Source of the DNA: Candidatus Methanofastidiosia archaeon
GTDB lineage: Archaea; Methanobacteriota_B; Thermococci; Methanofastidiosales; NM3
Reading direction: 5' to 3'
NCBI GenBank assembly: GCA_020854925.1
Contig: JAHKLV010000225.1
Span: forward strand, 1-27,331
DNA: 27,331 nt
Position 1 is the first letter of the stretch, and the number at the start of each line of letters is the position of its first letter. The translations under genes were made by a program, and so were the position numbers. Below, in pieces: positions 16,472 to 23,510 of the stretch. Below the pieces are notes generated by a model. It searched no databases. It was not told where the DNA came from and worked only from the letters and a program-made list of their open reading frames with translations.

Positions 16472-17233
16472 CTACACTTCTTCCCTTTGTTCCATCCATG
16501 CCACGCATTCGAGGACACCGTCGCCATACGCCTTATGAGCGATGTATCCTGTTCGTGCCGTTACGAGGCTCTTGACCTCCTGTTTCGCATTGGCAACGGT
16601 CATGGGCAGCTCGACAATCTCGAGCATCTCCCTGTCGTTAAGACCGTCTCCGAGGGCGGCGGTACGGGTGAGGTCCAGCTCGCCATTCGTTGCGAGTCGG
16701 GCAAGCGCCGCACCCTTGTTCTGTCCTAGGGGAAGGGCGTCTACGGCATCCGAATGTGCGATGGTGTAGAGTGCAAGCCCGTGGGCTGCGATGAGGTCGT
16801 CAAGTTCCTGGGCGATGGCAGGTATGGTGGAGAGATCCTCGGGATAGAGGGTGAGGATGGTCTCTTTCGGTTCTTCCCACATACGGGCCCCGGTTTCCCG
16901 ATGGGTGAGAATGCCCCGGTGCCGGGTGCACCGTTCCTCGACGTAGTAGGTGCGAAGGAGGGCGGCTCCTTCGGGATCGGGGGAAACGTGTTCCGTTTCC
17001 TTGGTGGAGGGATAAAACACGACCCCTCCGTTTTCTGCCATTATCACGGTGTCGGGGCGAAGCAGCCTCGAAAACGAGAGACCGCCTGCGGTGAACCAGT
17101 GATGCTTGCCAGAAGAGTACAGGACACGCACTCCCCGAGCTAAGAGATGCTCAACGGCGCTTCGTCCCCCTTCCGTCAGCGACATATCGCGCAGGAGGAT
17201 GCCGTCAAGGTCAAAGACGACCGTGTCAATCAT
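16472..17233 (-). CDS. HAD-superfamily (type IIB-like) phosphatase
   Basis: A soluble 253-residue phosphatase. Motif I is FDLDGIL with nucleophile Asp8 and acid Asp10; the usual Thr after DG is Ile here. Motif II is SSGK, motif III a Lys in NKGAALARL, motif IV ALGDGLNDREML. AENGG and the cap between motifs II and III are typical of the IIB branch, which includes archaeal phosphoglycolate and sugar-phosphate phosphatases. The frame is open far upstream inside the kinase gene, but ATG 17233 starts right before motif I. This ATG overlaps the kinase stop by 8 bases, so the two are translationally coupled and may act on one sugar. Confidence 0.88.
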   Translation of the reverse strand: MIDTVVFDLDGILLRDMSLTEGGRSAVEHLLARGVRVLYSSGKHHWFTAGGLSFSRLLRPDTVIMAENGGVVFYPSTKETEHVSPDPEGAALLRTYYVEERCTRHRGILTHRETGARMWEEPKETILTLYPEDLSTIPAIAQELDDLIAAHGLALYTIAHSDAVDALPLGQNKGAALARLATNGELDLTRTAALGDGLNDREMLEIVELPMTVANAKQEVKSLVTARTGYIAHKAYGDGVLECVAWMEQREEV

Positions 17234-18185
17234 GGGGACGCACCCCCCTGTCGCTCTGACAAACCCTGACAAAGGGCGATGTTTCGGCGAGGGCGGCGGC
17301 AACGGACGCTGCTTCGTCCTCCGTGCGGCAGAGCGCGGCAATGGAACCCCCGCATCCCGCACCGGTGACCTTTGCGGCATCGGCACCCGCATCAAGCGCT
17401 GCACCGATGAGCGCCTCGTTTTCTGGATACGAGCGCCCAAATGCGCGGATATGGGCCTGATTCTCGTTCACCACTTCGCATATTGTTGCGTAGTCAGACC
17501 TGATAAGTGCTGTTCGTAGGGCGCGCGTGAGGGCATTGAGGCGGCTGATGGATGAACGTACCGTGGTGTCGCCTGCTTCGTAGCGTGATACGACAGCGGC
17601 ATTTGCATCGCCTGCGCTGTGGGACGTTCCCGTGTGTGCCACGACAAGGGGGAACGGGAACACATGCCGCTCCACCACCGCATACGGTTCCTGGCCAAGG
17701 GGCTTGTTCGCCTTGCCCTCAAAGTCAAGATAGAGACAGGAGCCGAACACGGCCGCGTACTGGTCCTGGTACCCGTTCACTAGGCCCATCCCTGTCGTCT
17801 CCACTCGTTGGGCCTGTTCGGCGAGGTCGTATGGGGAGATGCGCACGCCGCGGGCATGATGGATTGCCGCCATGGCAGACACGGCAAGGGAGGCAGAGCC
17901 CCCAAGGCCGCTTGAAGGGGGTATGTCTGTCGTATAGGAAAACGTGAGGTCCTGTGCGCCGCAGGATCGTGCAACAGCCGTGATAAGCGCTTGCCCGGGC
18001 AGGGGTTCGCCGTGGAGGTCGTGCCATGTCCCATTCAGGATAATGCCTGTTTTTCCGGGCGTCGGGGCGACGGTGCAGCGGGCCCTGAGGGAGATTGCCA
18101 CAGATACGGTACACCCCCCGAAGATGTCTGCAACGCCTCCCGAAAGGTCTACGCGTGCCGGCGCAGAGCAGGATGCAAGATTCAT
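17226..18185 (-). CDS. GHMP-family sugar kinase (HddA-like)
   Basis: A 319-residue soluble kinase. The three GHMP motifs are clear: APARVDLSGGVADI (8-21), the ATP loop PPSSGLGGSASLA (89-101) and KVTGAGCGGSIAAL near residue 285. NGYQDQYAAVFG (137-148), with a likely catalytic Asp141, is typical of the group that includes D-glycero-D-manno-heptose-7-phosphate kinase, L-fucokinase and similar sugar-1-kinases, rather than of homoserine or mevalonate kinases. The substrate cannot be told. A TATA-like sequence (18205-18221) is placed so that the message is nearly leaderless. The following HAD phosphatase overlaps its end. Confidence 0.88.
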   Translation of the reverse strand: MNLASCSAPARVDLSGGVADIFGGCTVSVAISLRARCTVAPTPGKTGIILNGTWHDLHGEPLPGQALITAVARSCGAQDLTFSYTTDIPPSSGLGGSASLAVSAMAAIHHARGVRISPYDLAEQAQRVETTGMGLVNGYQDQYAAVFGSCLYLDFEGKANKPLGQEPYAVVERHVFPFPLVVAHTGTSHSAGDANAAVVSRYEAGDTTVRSSISRLNALTRALRTALIRSDYATICEVVNENQAHIRAFGRSYPENEALIGAALDAGADAAKVTGAGCGGSIAALCRTEDEAASVAAALAETSPFVRVCQSDRGVRPHD

Positions 18186-18204
18186 AATTAGGCGTTTCCT
18201 TCCG

Positions 18205-18221
18205 TCTATATTAATGTATTT
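18205..18221 (-). promoter_or_regulatory. TATA-like promoter for the GHMP kinase operon
   Basis: Minus strand reads AATACATTAATATAGAC, ending about 20 bases before the ATG at 18185. A second TATA-like TTTTTAAAGC (18251-18260) faces the other way for the small membrane gene. Confidence 0.45.
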
Positions 18222-18301
18222 TCCTTCTCGGGAATTTAATTGGGATTACATTTTTAAAGCATTCGATATAGGTATTCCTATAATCCTCGAGAGGTGTACC
18301 T

Positions 18302-18481
18302 ATGAACAAAGCAGCATGGATTCTTATTGGGATAGTACTTATCGCCGTGGGGGCCTTTTTGGCCGTACCCAACGGTGGCATCGATTGGTCACAGGAAATT
18401 ATCGACTTTTTGAAGGGTGCCGTCATCATCGTGCTCATCATGGCTGGGCTGTTTGCCTTTGTCATGGCAAAGTTGGAATGA
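18302..18481 (+). CDS. small two-helix membrane protein (59 aa), unknown function
   Basis: A short gene encoding 59 residues with two hydrophobic helices (about 4-22 and 38-56) joined by a polar loop PNGGIDWSQEIIDF. ATG 18302 is backed by a good ribosome site GAGGTG (18291-18296) and a TATA-like TTTTTAAAGC about 45 bases further up. It is transcribed divergently from the GHMP kinase and ends about 55 bases before tRNA-Val. I do not recognise it. The promoter, ribosome site and balanced two-helix layout make it likely to be real. Confidence 0.7.
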   Translation: MNKAAWILIGIVLIAVGAFLAVPNGGIDWSQEIIDFLKGAVIIVLIMAGLFAFVMAKLE

Positions 18482-18537
18482 GCGCGCGCGTGACAGTTAA
18501 CTTTATAAATCTCGGTAAAAATCTACATGTACCCTTT

Positions 18538-18611
18538 GGGCCCGTGGTCTAGTTGGCTATGACGTCGCCCTGACATGGCGGAGGTCTCGAGTTCAAATCT
18601 CGACGGGCCCA
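18538..18611 (+). tRNA. tRNA-Val (GAC)
   Basis: Cloverleaf with acceptor GGGCCCG/CGGGCCC, anticodon stem TCGCC/GGCGG with loop CTGACAT (anticodon GAC), T-stem TCGAG/CTCGA, discriminator A. CCA is encoded at 18612-18614. A TATA box (AACTTTATAAATCT, about 18499-18512) stands about 30 bases upstream. Confidence 0.95.
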
Positions 18612-18614
18612 CCA

Positions 18615-19244
18615 ATTTCTCCCTTTCTTTCAAAGGGGTAATATTCTGCTTTTATTCTTCTTCCTGTTTTCTCCTCGAATGACGTCGCCTATGGAGGCGA
18701 AGGGTGTGGAACAGGACAGAGGGGGACAGCAATAGGACCTTTTCTCTTGCCTGAATTTCGGAGATGGTCGAATGCCTATGTTAGATTCTTGCTAGCGTCT
18801 GGTGCCGCAACGGCTGAGTGCACAGTTGACACATCTGGCGTGCGCTTCATGATGGCTGTTGTGCCCTTGCGGCGGTGTAGCCGCATTTCAGGGGGATTGT
18901 ACCACAAACCTAGCGTTGCTGTGCATGGTACTGTTCATAGGCACGAACGGAATCTACCCTTCTCTTGTGTTGTGCCACGCTCTTGCATGAGGACGATGTG
19001 ATGATGCCTAAGAGGGCTAATCGTATTTCCTCGTAGTGTACCGCAGCGAATTTCCTGTTTCTCTTCGATTAATCCTATTCATGAACCAAGTATACTTCTT
19101 ATCCTACCCCTACCTTTCATCACATAGGTGGGAGGAGACTACCTCACCCTACCGTTTCAACGTTTACGGCGAGAGACACACGGGATGGATCCTGCTTTTT
19201 TCCTTCTTGGTCGTTTGGTATATCCTATACATTGCGTACATGGT
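18615..19244 (+). other. long gap without a confident gene
   Basis: This stretch looks lower in GC than its neighbours and holds no gene I can support. Seen in it: a short hairpin GCGGC/GCCGC near 18871-18886; and a 58-codon open frame 19081-19257 whose last third is a strong hydrophobic helix, but which lacks a clear promoter or ribosome site. The gap may hold an unrecognised RNA or decayed DNA. Confidence 0.5.
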
Positions 19245-19277
19245 ATTCTATATCTAGATATTCTAGATTTATAGAAT
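19245..19277. repeat. large AT-rich inverted repeat upstream of a promoter
   Basis: Outer arms ATTCTATA and TATAGAAT enclose two copies of TCTAGA that pair with each other around TAT, giving a nearly perfect dyad with a 2-base bulge. It ends 13 bases before the TATA box at 19290, a position fit for an activator or repressor site. It also overlaps the end of the doubtful frame at 19081-19257. Confidence 0.6.
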
Positions 19278-19289
19278 CTTGATTACCAC

Positions 19290-19304
19290 AAAATTTATAT
19301 ATTA
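19290..19304 (+). promoter_or_regulatory. strong TATA box of the leader/82-aa membrane protein unit
   Basis: AAAATTTATATATTA preceded by ACCAC. Transcription would start near 19323, just before the hairpin at 19329-19344. Confidence 0.65.
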
Positions 19305-19328
19305 TCATAGTTGTAAATGATTGTATAG

Positions 19329-19344
19329 AGGTATTGTAATACCT
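19329..19344 (+). promoter_or_regulatory. 5' leader hairpin directly before a short reading frame
   Basis: AGGTATT-GT-AATACCT is a 7-base-pair palindrome at the expected 5' end of the message, abutting the ATG at 19345. The AGGT that could serve as ribosome site lies in its left arm and would be hidden when folded. Confidence 0.5.
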
Positions 19345-19410
19345 ATGTATCAAGGATGCATTGAAGAAAGGTGCAACGTGTCCTTGCAACAAGGAGGGTG
19401 GAATCGTTGA
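19345..19410 (+). CDS. possible leader peptide (21 aa) coupled to the next gene
   Basis: A 21-codon frame (starts MYQGCIEERC, ends GGWNR) running from the ATG after the hairpin to a TGA that overlaps the ATG of the following membrane protein gene (TGATG). It contains two Cys and one Trp, with no run of a single amino acid as in classic attenuators. The strong ribosome site AAGGAGGG (19391-19398) for the next gene lies within it. It may be only a chance frame. Confidence 0.35.
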   Translation: MYQGCIEERCNVSLQQGGWNR

Positions 19411-19658
19411 TGTGCAAAGTCTTTGGTGTGATGTCCCTGTTGGCAGGGATTGTTGTCCTGACGCTTGATAATCCTGTGGCAATGGCGAATATGCTCTGGG
19501 TATGTATGGCCGCCGTGGCGGCGCTAAGTGTTTTTACCGTGGCCACGACTCGAGTGACTGATTACACCTCGGGCACATGGAATCCGAAGCAAGTGGAATG
19601 TTGCAAGCGAGAGATACCTGGAACACAGACGGCACGCGACTACACCCTTTCAGTGTAG
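19410..19658 (+). CDS. small two-helix membrane protein (82 aa), unknown function
   Basis: An 82-residue protein with two hydrophobic helices (about 4-22 and 25-47), then a polar tail with paired cysteines (VECCKRE). ATG 19410 is preferred: AAGGAGGG lies 12 bases upstream and the ATG overlaps the stop of a short leader frame. In-frame GTG 19398 and TTG 19407 are alternatives. The stop codon lies inside a hairpin that may end transcription before the YcaO gene. I do not recognise it; a link to YcaO is by position only. Confidence 0.6.
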   Translation: MCKVFGVMSLLAGIVVLTLDNPVAMANMLWVCMAAVAALSVFTVATTRVTDYTSGTWNPKQVECCKREIPGTQTARDYTLSV

Positions 19659-19660
19659 TC
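19638..19660 (+). terminator. hairpin at the end of the 82-aa gene
   Basis: GACTACA and TGTAGTC form a 7-base-pair stem with a 9-base loop, followed by CTTCTTTTCC. The gene's TAG stop is within the right arm. It is a likely but modest terminator. Confidence 0.45.
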
Positions 19661-19680
19661 CTTCTTTTCCGCCCTCGCAA

Positions 19681-19692
19681 CATTCTTATACC
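19681..19692 (+). promoter_or_regulatory. TATA-like promoter for YcaO
   Basis: CATTCTTATACC would start transcription near 19712. An ATG at 19712 in the YcaO frame raises the option of a leaderless start 11 codons earlier than the one chosen. Confidence 0.45.
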
Positions 19693-19744
19693 TCTCTTCT
19701 TCCCTTTTCTTATGCACTTTGACCGTTGTAGGAAAGGGTATACG

Positions 19745-20911
19745 ATGGCGACCCATCGAGTTGTTGACCCTTCCGTGACGTTGGACCGCATTGCCGGGTC
19801 CATGCCATCCATTGGCATTCGGGAGGTACGGGATATCACCCATCTCGACCGTGTCGGTATTCCCGTTTTTCTTGCCTTGGGTTCGATAGCCGGCAATGAA
19901 GCTGTTTTCAAAGGGAAGGGTGCTACCCCCGTCGAAGCGAAAGTCTCGGCCATGATGGAAGCTCTCGAGCGCCATAGTGCCATGGTAAATGAGGAGCGTA
20001 TTATCGTTGCTCCCGTCTCTGCGCTCGATGCGCCGGCTCTCGACCCGCCCTCGCTCATCCTCCCTCATCCTGCCGCATATCATGAGGGGATGTCACTCGG
20101 CTGGACCCCCGCTGTCAATCTCATTACCGATGAGAAGGTATATGTCCCTGCCAATGCTGTTTTTCATCCCTTTCCCGCCCGGCTTGGGTGGCTCTTTCGC
20201 TCCAATACGAACGGCATGGCTTCAGGGAACTGTATAGAGGAGGCGCTTCTTCACGCATTGTGCGAGGTCATTGAGCGCGATGCATGGTCGCTGGCCGAAG
20301 TCGCGCCCGGGTGCATACCCGACCTGGTCTACGATGGCGATGACCCCCTTATCTCACAGATGCTTCAGCTCTTTTCTGATGCTCACGTTGCCATCAGCAT
20401 GAAGGACATCACCTCCGATATCGGTGTGCCGACCTTTGTGGCCACCGCTGACGACATGCGTCTTAAAGACCCTACACTCCTTACGGTGGGGGTAGGCACG
20501 CATCCGAGCCCTCGCATCGCCCTTATCCGGGCCCTTACCGAGGTGGCACAAAGCAGGCTGTCACAGATTTATGAGAATGAGGTTAATCCTGACCAGGCTG
20601 TGGTAAAGCGGCGGTTGGGCTATGAGCGGGTCCGTGTGATGAATCGGCGATGGCTAGAGTCATCATCCCGGTCGGTCTCGTATTCCGCTATTCCGGACTA
20701 CGGGTCACCGTACCTTCTTGATGACATCTTTGCCATACTTGATGCCCTTGTCGAGCGTGGCATGCGGCACGTGGCGATGGTGGACCTTACCGCCCCCGAT
20801 TCTTGCGTGCCTGTTGTCAGGGTTATCGTACCCGGTCTCGAGCAGTGTACCATGGACCGTGACCGCGTGGGGCCGCGTGCATGGGCAGCGGCGCACGCCG
20901 GGCAGCGCTAA
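19745..20911 (+). CDS. ycaO: YcaO-family protein, probable McrA-glycine thioamidation enzyme
   Basis: An ATP-dependent cyclodehydratase-type enzyme of 388 residues. In methanogens the close relatives activate a backbone amide of a glycine in McrA, the large subunit of methyl-coenzyme M reductase, for exchange of oxygen by sulphur (thioglycine). Family marks: ITHLDRVGIPVF, GKGATPVEAKVSAMMEALERHS (with Glu72, Glu75), SNTNGMASGNCIEEALLHALCEVIERDA, all ATP/Mg-binding regions. The end lacks the proline-rich tail of azoline-forming YcaO proteins, in keeping with thioamidation. No TfuA partner gene is adjacent. ATG 19745 is chosen as it fits the family N-terminus; 19712 is possible. It meets the Tes-like gene tail-to-tail, overlapping by 3 bases. 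Confidence 0.9.
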   Translation: MATHRVVDPSVTLDRIAGSMPSIGIREVRDITHLDRVGIPVFLALGSIAGNEAVFKGKGATPVEAKVSAMMEALERHSAMVNEERIIVAPVSALDAPALDPPSLILPHPAAYHEGMSLGWTPAVNLITDEKVYVPANAVFHPFPARLGWLFRSNTNGMASGNCIEEALLHALCEVIERDAWSLAEVAPGCIPDLVYDGDDPLISQMLQLFSDAHVAISMKDITSDIGVPTFVATADDMRLKDPTLLTVGVGTHPSPRIALIRALTEVAQSRLSQIYENEVNPDQAVVKRRLGYERVRVMNRRWLESSSRSVSYSAIPDYGSPYLLDDIFAILDALVERGMRHVAMVDLTAPDSCVPVVRVIVPGLEQCTMDRDRVGPRAWAAAHAGQR

Positions 20912-22410
20912 TCCCTGTTTTGCTTCTTCCATTCTTCGAGGGGAATGCCGTATTCCTTTTCGAAGATCGGGCGGTGCACGGCGTTATAGCTGCAAAACGG
21001 CACGATACGCCCGTCTGGCAGGCCGTAGTGTATGCCGCACCGGCGTACCCGATCCAAGTCGAAGTTGTAGGGGTCCATAAAGTGCATGGCACCAAGGAAG
21101 AGCGTCTTGTTGTGGAAGGCCGCTGTATCGCCGACCGTTCCGTTTGTCAGGACACCCAAGATGAGATTTCGGAGATTCACACCATGCGGCGCCTTCCCAT
21201 TGTCTATAAGTTTTGGCGCTTCGCGGGTGAGGTGCGATATGACCTTAGCCTTGTTAAGCTTTCCACCATTTCCCAGTGTATCCTGTAGGTCGTGCAGAAG
21301 GGAAAAGAGCCCGTCCACATCGACAAATCTCGTGATGGGGAGGATGTCGTCCCCGACTTTGAAGAGGTAGGTACCTACACCGCACGTGGGGTGGCAGGTG
21401 AGTGTTATCTGTGCTTCTTGTTTCCATGCCTCTATAAAGGAGGAAAAGCAGGATACGGCGGGCACAGGATACAGGTCTTCCTTCCCAATCTGGCCGTCGG
21501 TCTGCTCTTCGAGGAGCCGTGCCAGGTCTGCTATCGTTATCCGCATGGAAGATAGCTCGTCCTTGTTTATCCTTCCGGAGAAGGAGACCGGTTGAAAGTT
21601 GATGCCTTTGATGATATCGGTGTTGTTCATCCCGAAGCGGACGATATCCCCCACCTGGTCATCGCTCACACCCTTCACAAGGACCGGGACAAGAACGACC
21701 GAGGTGTATCCTGCGGCGCGCATGTTTTCTAGTGCTTTGAGTTTGTCTGGCAGGGCGTTGTACCCGCGTGCCACCAGGTACGGCTTTTCTGTCACGCCGT
21801 CGAATCCGAGATAGACGGTGTTGAGCCCCGCCTTGTTGACCTCTCGTGCGTAGTCGATGTCCCTTGAGAACTTAAGGCCGTTTGTGGCAACTTGAATCTG
21901 GGTGAAGCCAAGTTCGCGCGCGTCCCGGATGATGTCTGAGAGGTCGTCGCGAACAGTCGGTTCTCCGCCTGAAAACTGGACGCCATAACAGCGCACCGGT
22001 TTTTGGGTCGCGAGTCGCTTCAGGATTGCCTTTATCTCATCGCGGTCAGGTTCTAATACGTAGCCCGCAGCGGCGGCATTGGCAAAGCAGATGGGGCAGC
22101 GCAGATTGCACCTGTTCGTGAGGTCTATATTTGCAAGAAGTGTCGTGGTGAGATGCTTTTCACAGAGCCCGCAGTCATACGGGCACCCCTTCTCCTCATG
22201 CGGTGCACACGTCGTGACACCGGAGCCATCATGCGCATATTTCTGTGCCCATGCGTAGTATTCGGCATCAGACCACACAAGATCCGAAAAAGAACCGTGC
22301 TCTTCGCACGTTTTTTTCATCATGACTTTTCCATCCTTTTCATAGATGGTGGCGTCAATAACCTTCAAACACTCTGGGCAGAGTGATTTTGTTTTCTGAA
22401 TCTCCTTCAT
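20908..22410 (-). CDS. tes: radical SAM enzyme of the tetraether lipid synthase (Tes/MJ0619) family
   Basis: Tes joins the phytanyl chains of archaeal diether lipids to form membrane-spanning tetraethers by radical C-C coupling. The 500-residue protein has the SAM cluster motif CNLRCPIC (Cys101, 105, 108), an N-terminal metal knuckle (CPEC at 11-14, Cys35), a second cysteine group CAPHEEKGCPYDCGLC (68-83), and later cysteines in LTCHPTC, RRCGIHYG and FCSYN for further clusters. This layout is that of M. jannaschii MJ0619, earlier also proposed to methylate pterins. ATG 22410 is favoured over 22434 because GGTGAG lies just before it. Two TATA-like sites lie upstream. Specific Tes activity, rather than a paralogue's, is inferred. 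Confidence 0.87.
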   Translation of the reverse strand: MKEIQKTKSLCPECLKVIDATIYEKDGKVMMKKTCEEHGSFSDLVWSDAEYYAWAQKYAHDGSGVTTCAPHEEKGCPYDCGLCEKHLTTTLLANIDLTNRCNLRCPICFANAAAAGYVLEPDRDEIKAILKRLATQKPVRCYGVQFSGGEPTVRDDLSDIIRDARELGFTQIQVATNGLKFSRDIDYAREVNKAGLNTVYLGFDGVTEKPYLVARGYNALPDKLKALENMRAAGYTSVVLVPVLVKGVSDDQVGDIVRFGMNNTDIIKGINFQPVSFSGRINKDELSSMRITIADLARLLEEQTDGQIGKEDLYPVPAVSCFSSFIEAWKQEAQITLTCHPTCGVGTYLFKVGDDILPITRFVDVDGLFSLLHDLQDTLGNGGKLNKAKVISHLTREAPKLIDNGKAPHGVNLRNLILGVLTNGTVGDTAAFHNKTLFLGAMHFMDPYNFDLDRVRRCGIHYGLPDGRIVPFCSYNAVHRPIFEKEYGIPLEEWKKQNRD

Positions 22411-22460
22411 TTTCTCACCACTTCGGGACATCACAGAATGGCAATAGGTAACAAATGATG

Positions 22461-22470
22461 TATAATAATG
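22461..22470 (-). promoter_or_regulatory. proximal TATA-like site of the Tes gene
   Basis: Minus strand CATTATTATA would start a message with about 30 bases of leader before ATG 22410. Confidence 0.4.
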
Positions 22471-22580
22471 TATTGAACGTACAACGAATCCATATCCTGT
22501 GTGAATGACGAATCATCTGGGCTGATCGAACGGTTGAATCGTTCTACCGCCCTTATGTGGTATATCTCATAAAATCTACA

Positions 22581-22595
22581 GTTTTATAAATCTTT
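22581..22595 (-). promoter_or_regulatory. distal, strong TATA box upstream of the Tes gene
   Basis: Minus strand AAAGATTTATAAAAC is the best TATA match in this gap. From here the leader of the Tes message would be about 150 bases and include a 5-base-pair inverted repeat at 22528-22544 (GAACG/CGTTC). It may instead drive a small RNA. Confidence 0.55.
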
Positions 22596-22625
22596 TGTGT
22601 TGTCCCATGGCTTATTTTTTGAACC

Positions 22626-23510
22626 TTATCCCGCTAGGGCAAGGAGGCGGGGGGTGAGCGTCGCCTCAATTACGGCTGCAATCACGAGCAGCGAGAGGAC
22701 CACAAGGAGCGATGATAGCGCTTGGCGTGCGTCGCTGAGCGATGCTTTCATCACCTCAAGTGTCGGTGTTTCTTTATCCTGAAAGGCAGTGAGCAGGCCT
22801 CGCAGCAAGATGGCGTTTACCTGTAACCCGGTCCCCGCTGCGATGACGATGGCGGGAATCTCGAAGATGCCGTGGGGGAGGAGCCCAGCGGCAAAGTAGG
22901 TGGGTGGTTTGTCGATGAGGGAAATCACGAATCCAATAAGCGCACCGTTAAGTCCCATGGAAAAAAGAGCATAAAATCCTCCAAGGACCGGTATGGCGGC
23001 AAAGATGGTGCTGACGGTGATGGCCATTCTCGTGTTGTTGCCAAAAAGGATAACGGCCATCTGCCAGTCGGGCGCGCCTTCTGATGATGCCGCCAGGTCG
23101 TCAAGCCCTTCCAACGACTCCTCGATAAGAGGAACAGCGCCCTCTTCCAAGGTAAGGCCCGTCAGGAGCCCCGCTACCAGCATGACGGCGGCCACAAGGT
23201 AATATCGCCTTCCTGTGCTGATACCGTGCAGCGATGCCCTCAATCGTATCATTTTTGCAAGAATCACGAGAAGTGACACGGAAACGATGCACTGCACGGC
23301 ATCGATTGCCAGGCGGATTGAAAAGATGTCGTTCTGTGTCCCGAGCGTGGCAGCGGCGAGGGCAATGGAGATGATGCCCGTACAGAGCGCGGCAGCTGTG
23401 TATGCCGCTTGGGTCCCCCTGAGGGGCACGATTATCCTTCCTAGGGCAAAAACGGCACCGGCACACAGCATGCATGCCGCGGCAAGAGAAAGAAAAAGGG
23501 TCAGATTCAC
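22626..23510 (-). CDS. SpoIIM/DUF95-family membrane protein
   Basis: An integral membrane protein of 294 residues with about eight hydrophobic helices. The second half contains FGNNTRMAI, GFYALFSMGLNGALIGF, PHGIFEIPAIVIAAGTGLQ and a last helix, all marks of the stage II sporulation protein M family (PF01944-like), widespread in archaea with unknown role. The first 90 residues add several more helices. GTG 23510 is the favoured start because it overlaps the TruD stop as GTGA; an ATG at 23543 would give 11 more residues rich in Arg and Cys that do not fit a membrane start. Confidence 0.82.
   Translation of the reverse strand: MNLTLFLSLAAACMLCAGAVFALGRIIVPLRGTQAAYTAAALCTGIISIALAAATLGTQNDIFSIRLAIDAVQCIVSVSLLVILAKMIRLRASLHGISTGRRYYLVAAVMLVAGLLTGLTLEEGAVPLIEESLEGLDDLAASSEGAPDWQMAVILFGNNTRMAITVSTIFAAIPVLGGFYALFSMGLNGALIGFVISLIDKPPTYFAAGLLPHGIFEIPAIVIAAGTGLQVNAILLRGLLTAFQDKETPTLEVMKASLSDARQALSSLLVVLSLLVIAAVIEATLTPRLLALAG

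Noticed and set aside
17234..17440. N-terminal extension of the HAD phosphatase frame
   Set aside because: It lies within the GHMP kinase gene in another frame and is rich in Arg and Pro like a shadow translation; the family starts right at ATG 17233.
18558..18690. ATGACGTCGCC occurs in tRNA-Val and again about 120 bases downstream, suggesting an attachment-site remnant
   Set aside because: Eleven bases is within chance for this window, and the copy matches the anticodon arm without wider similarity or an integrase.
18747..19001. 84-codon frame starting with TTG
   Set aside because: Composition is random-like, no ribosome site, no recognisable motif.
18990..19060. GTGATGA resembling a C box of a C/D guide RNA; similar near 25303
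   Set aside because: No CTGA D box or internal C'/D' pair at the right spacing in either place.
19081..19257. 58-codon frame ending in a strong hydrophobic helix
   Set aside because: No clear promoter or ribosome site, AT-driven composition, and its end lies in the inverted repeat at 19245-19277; kept only as a remark on the gap.
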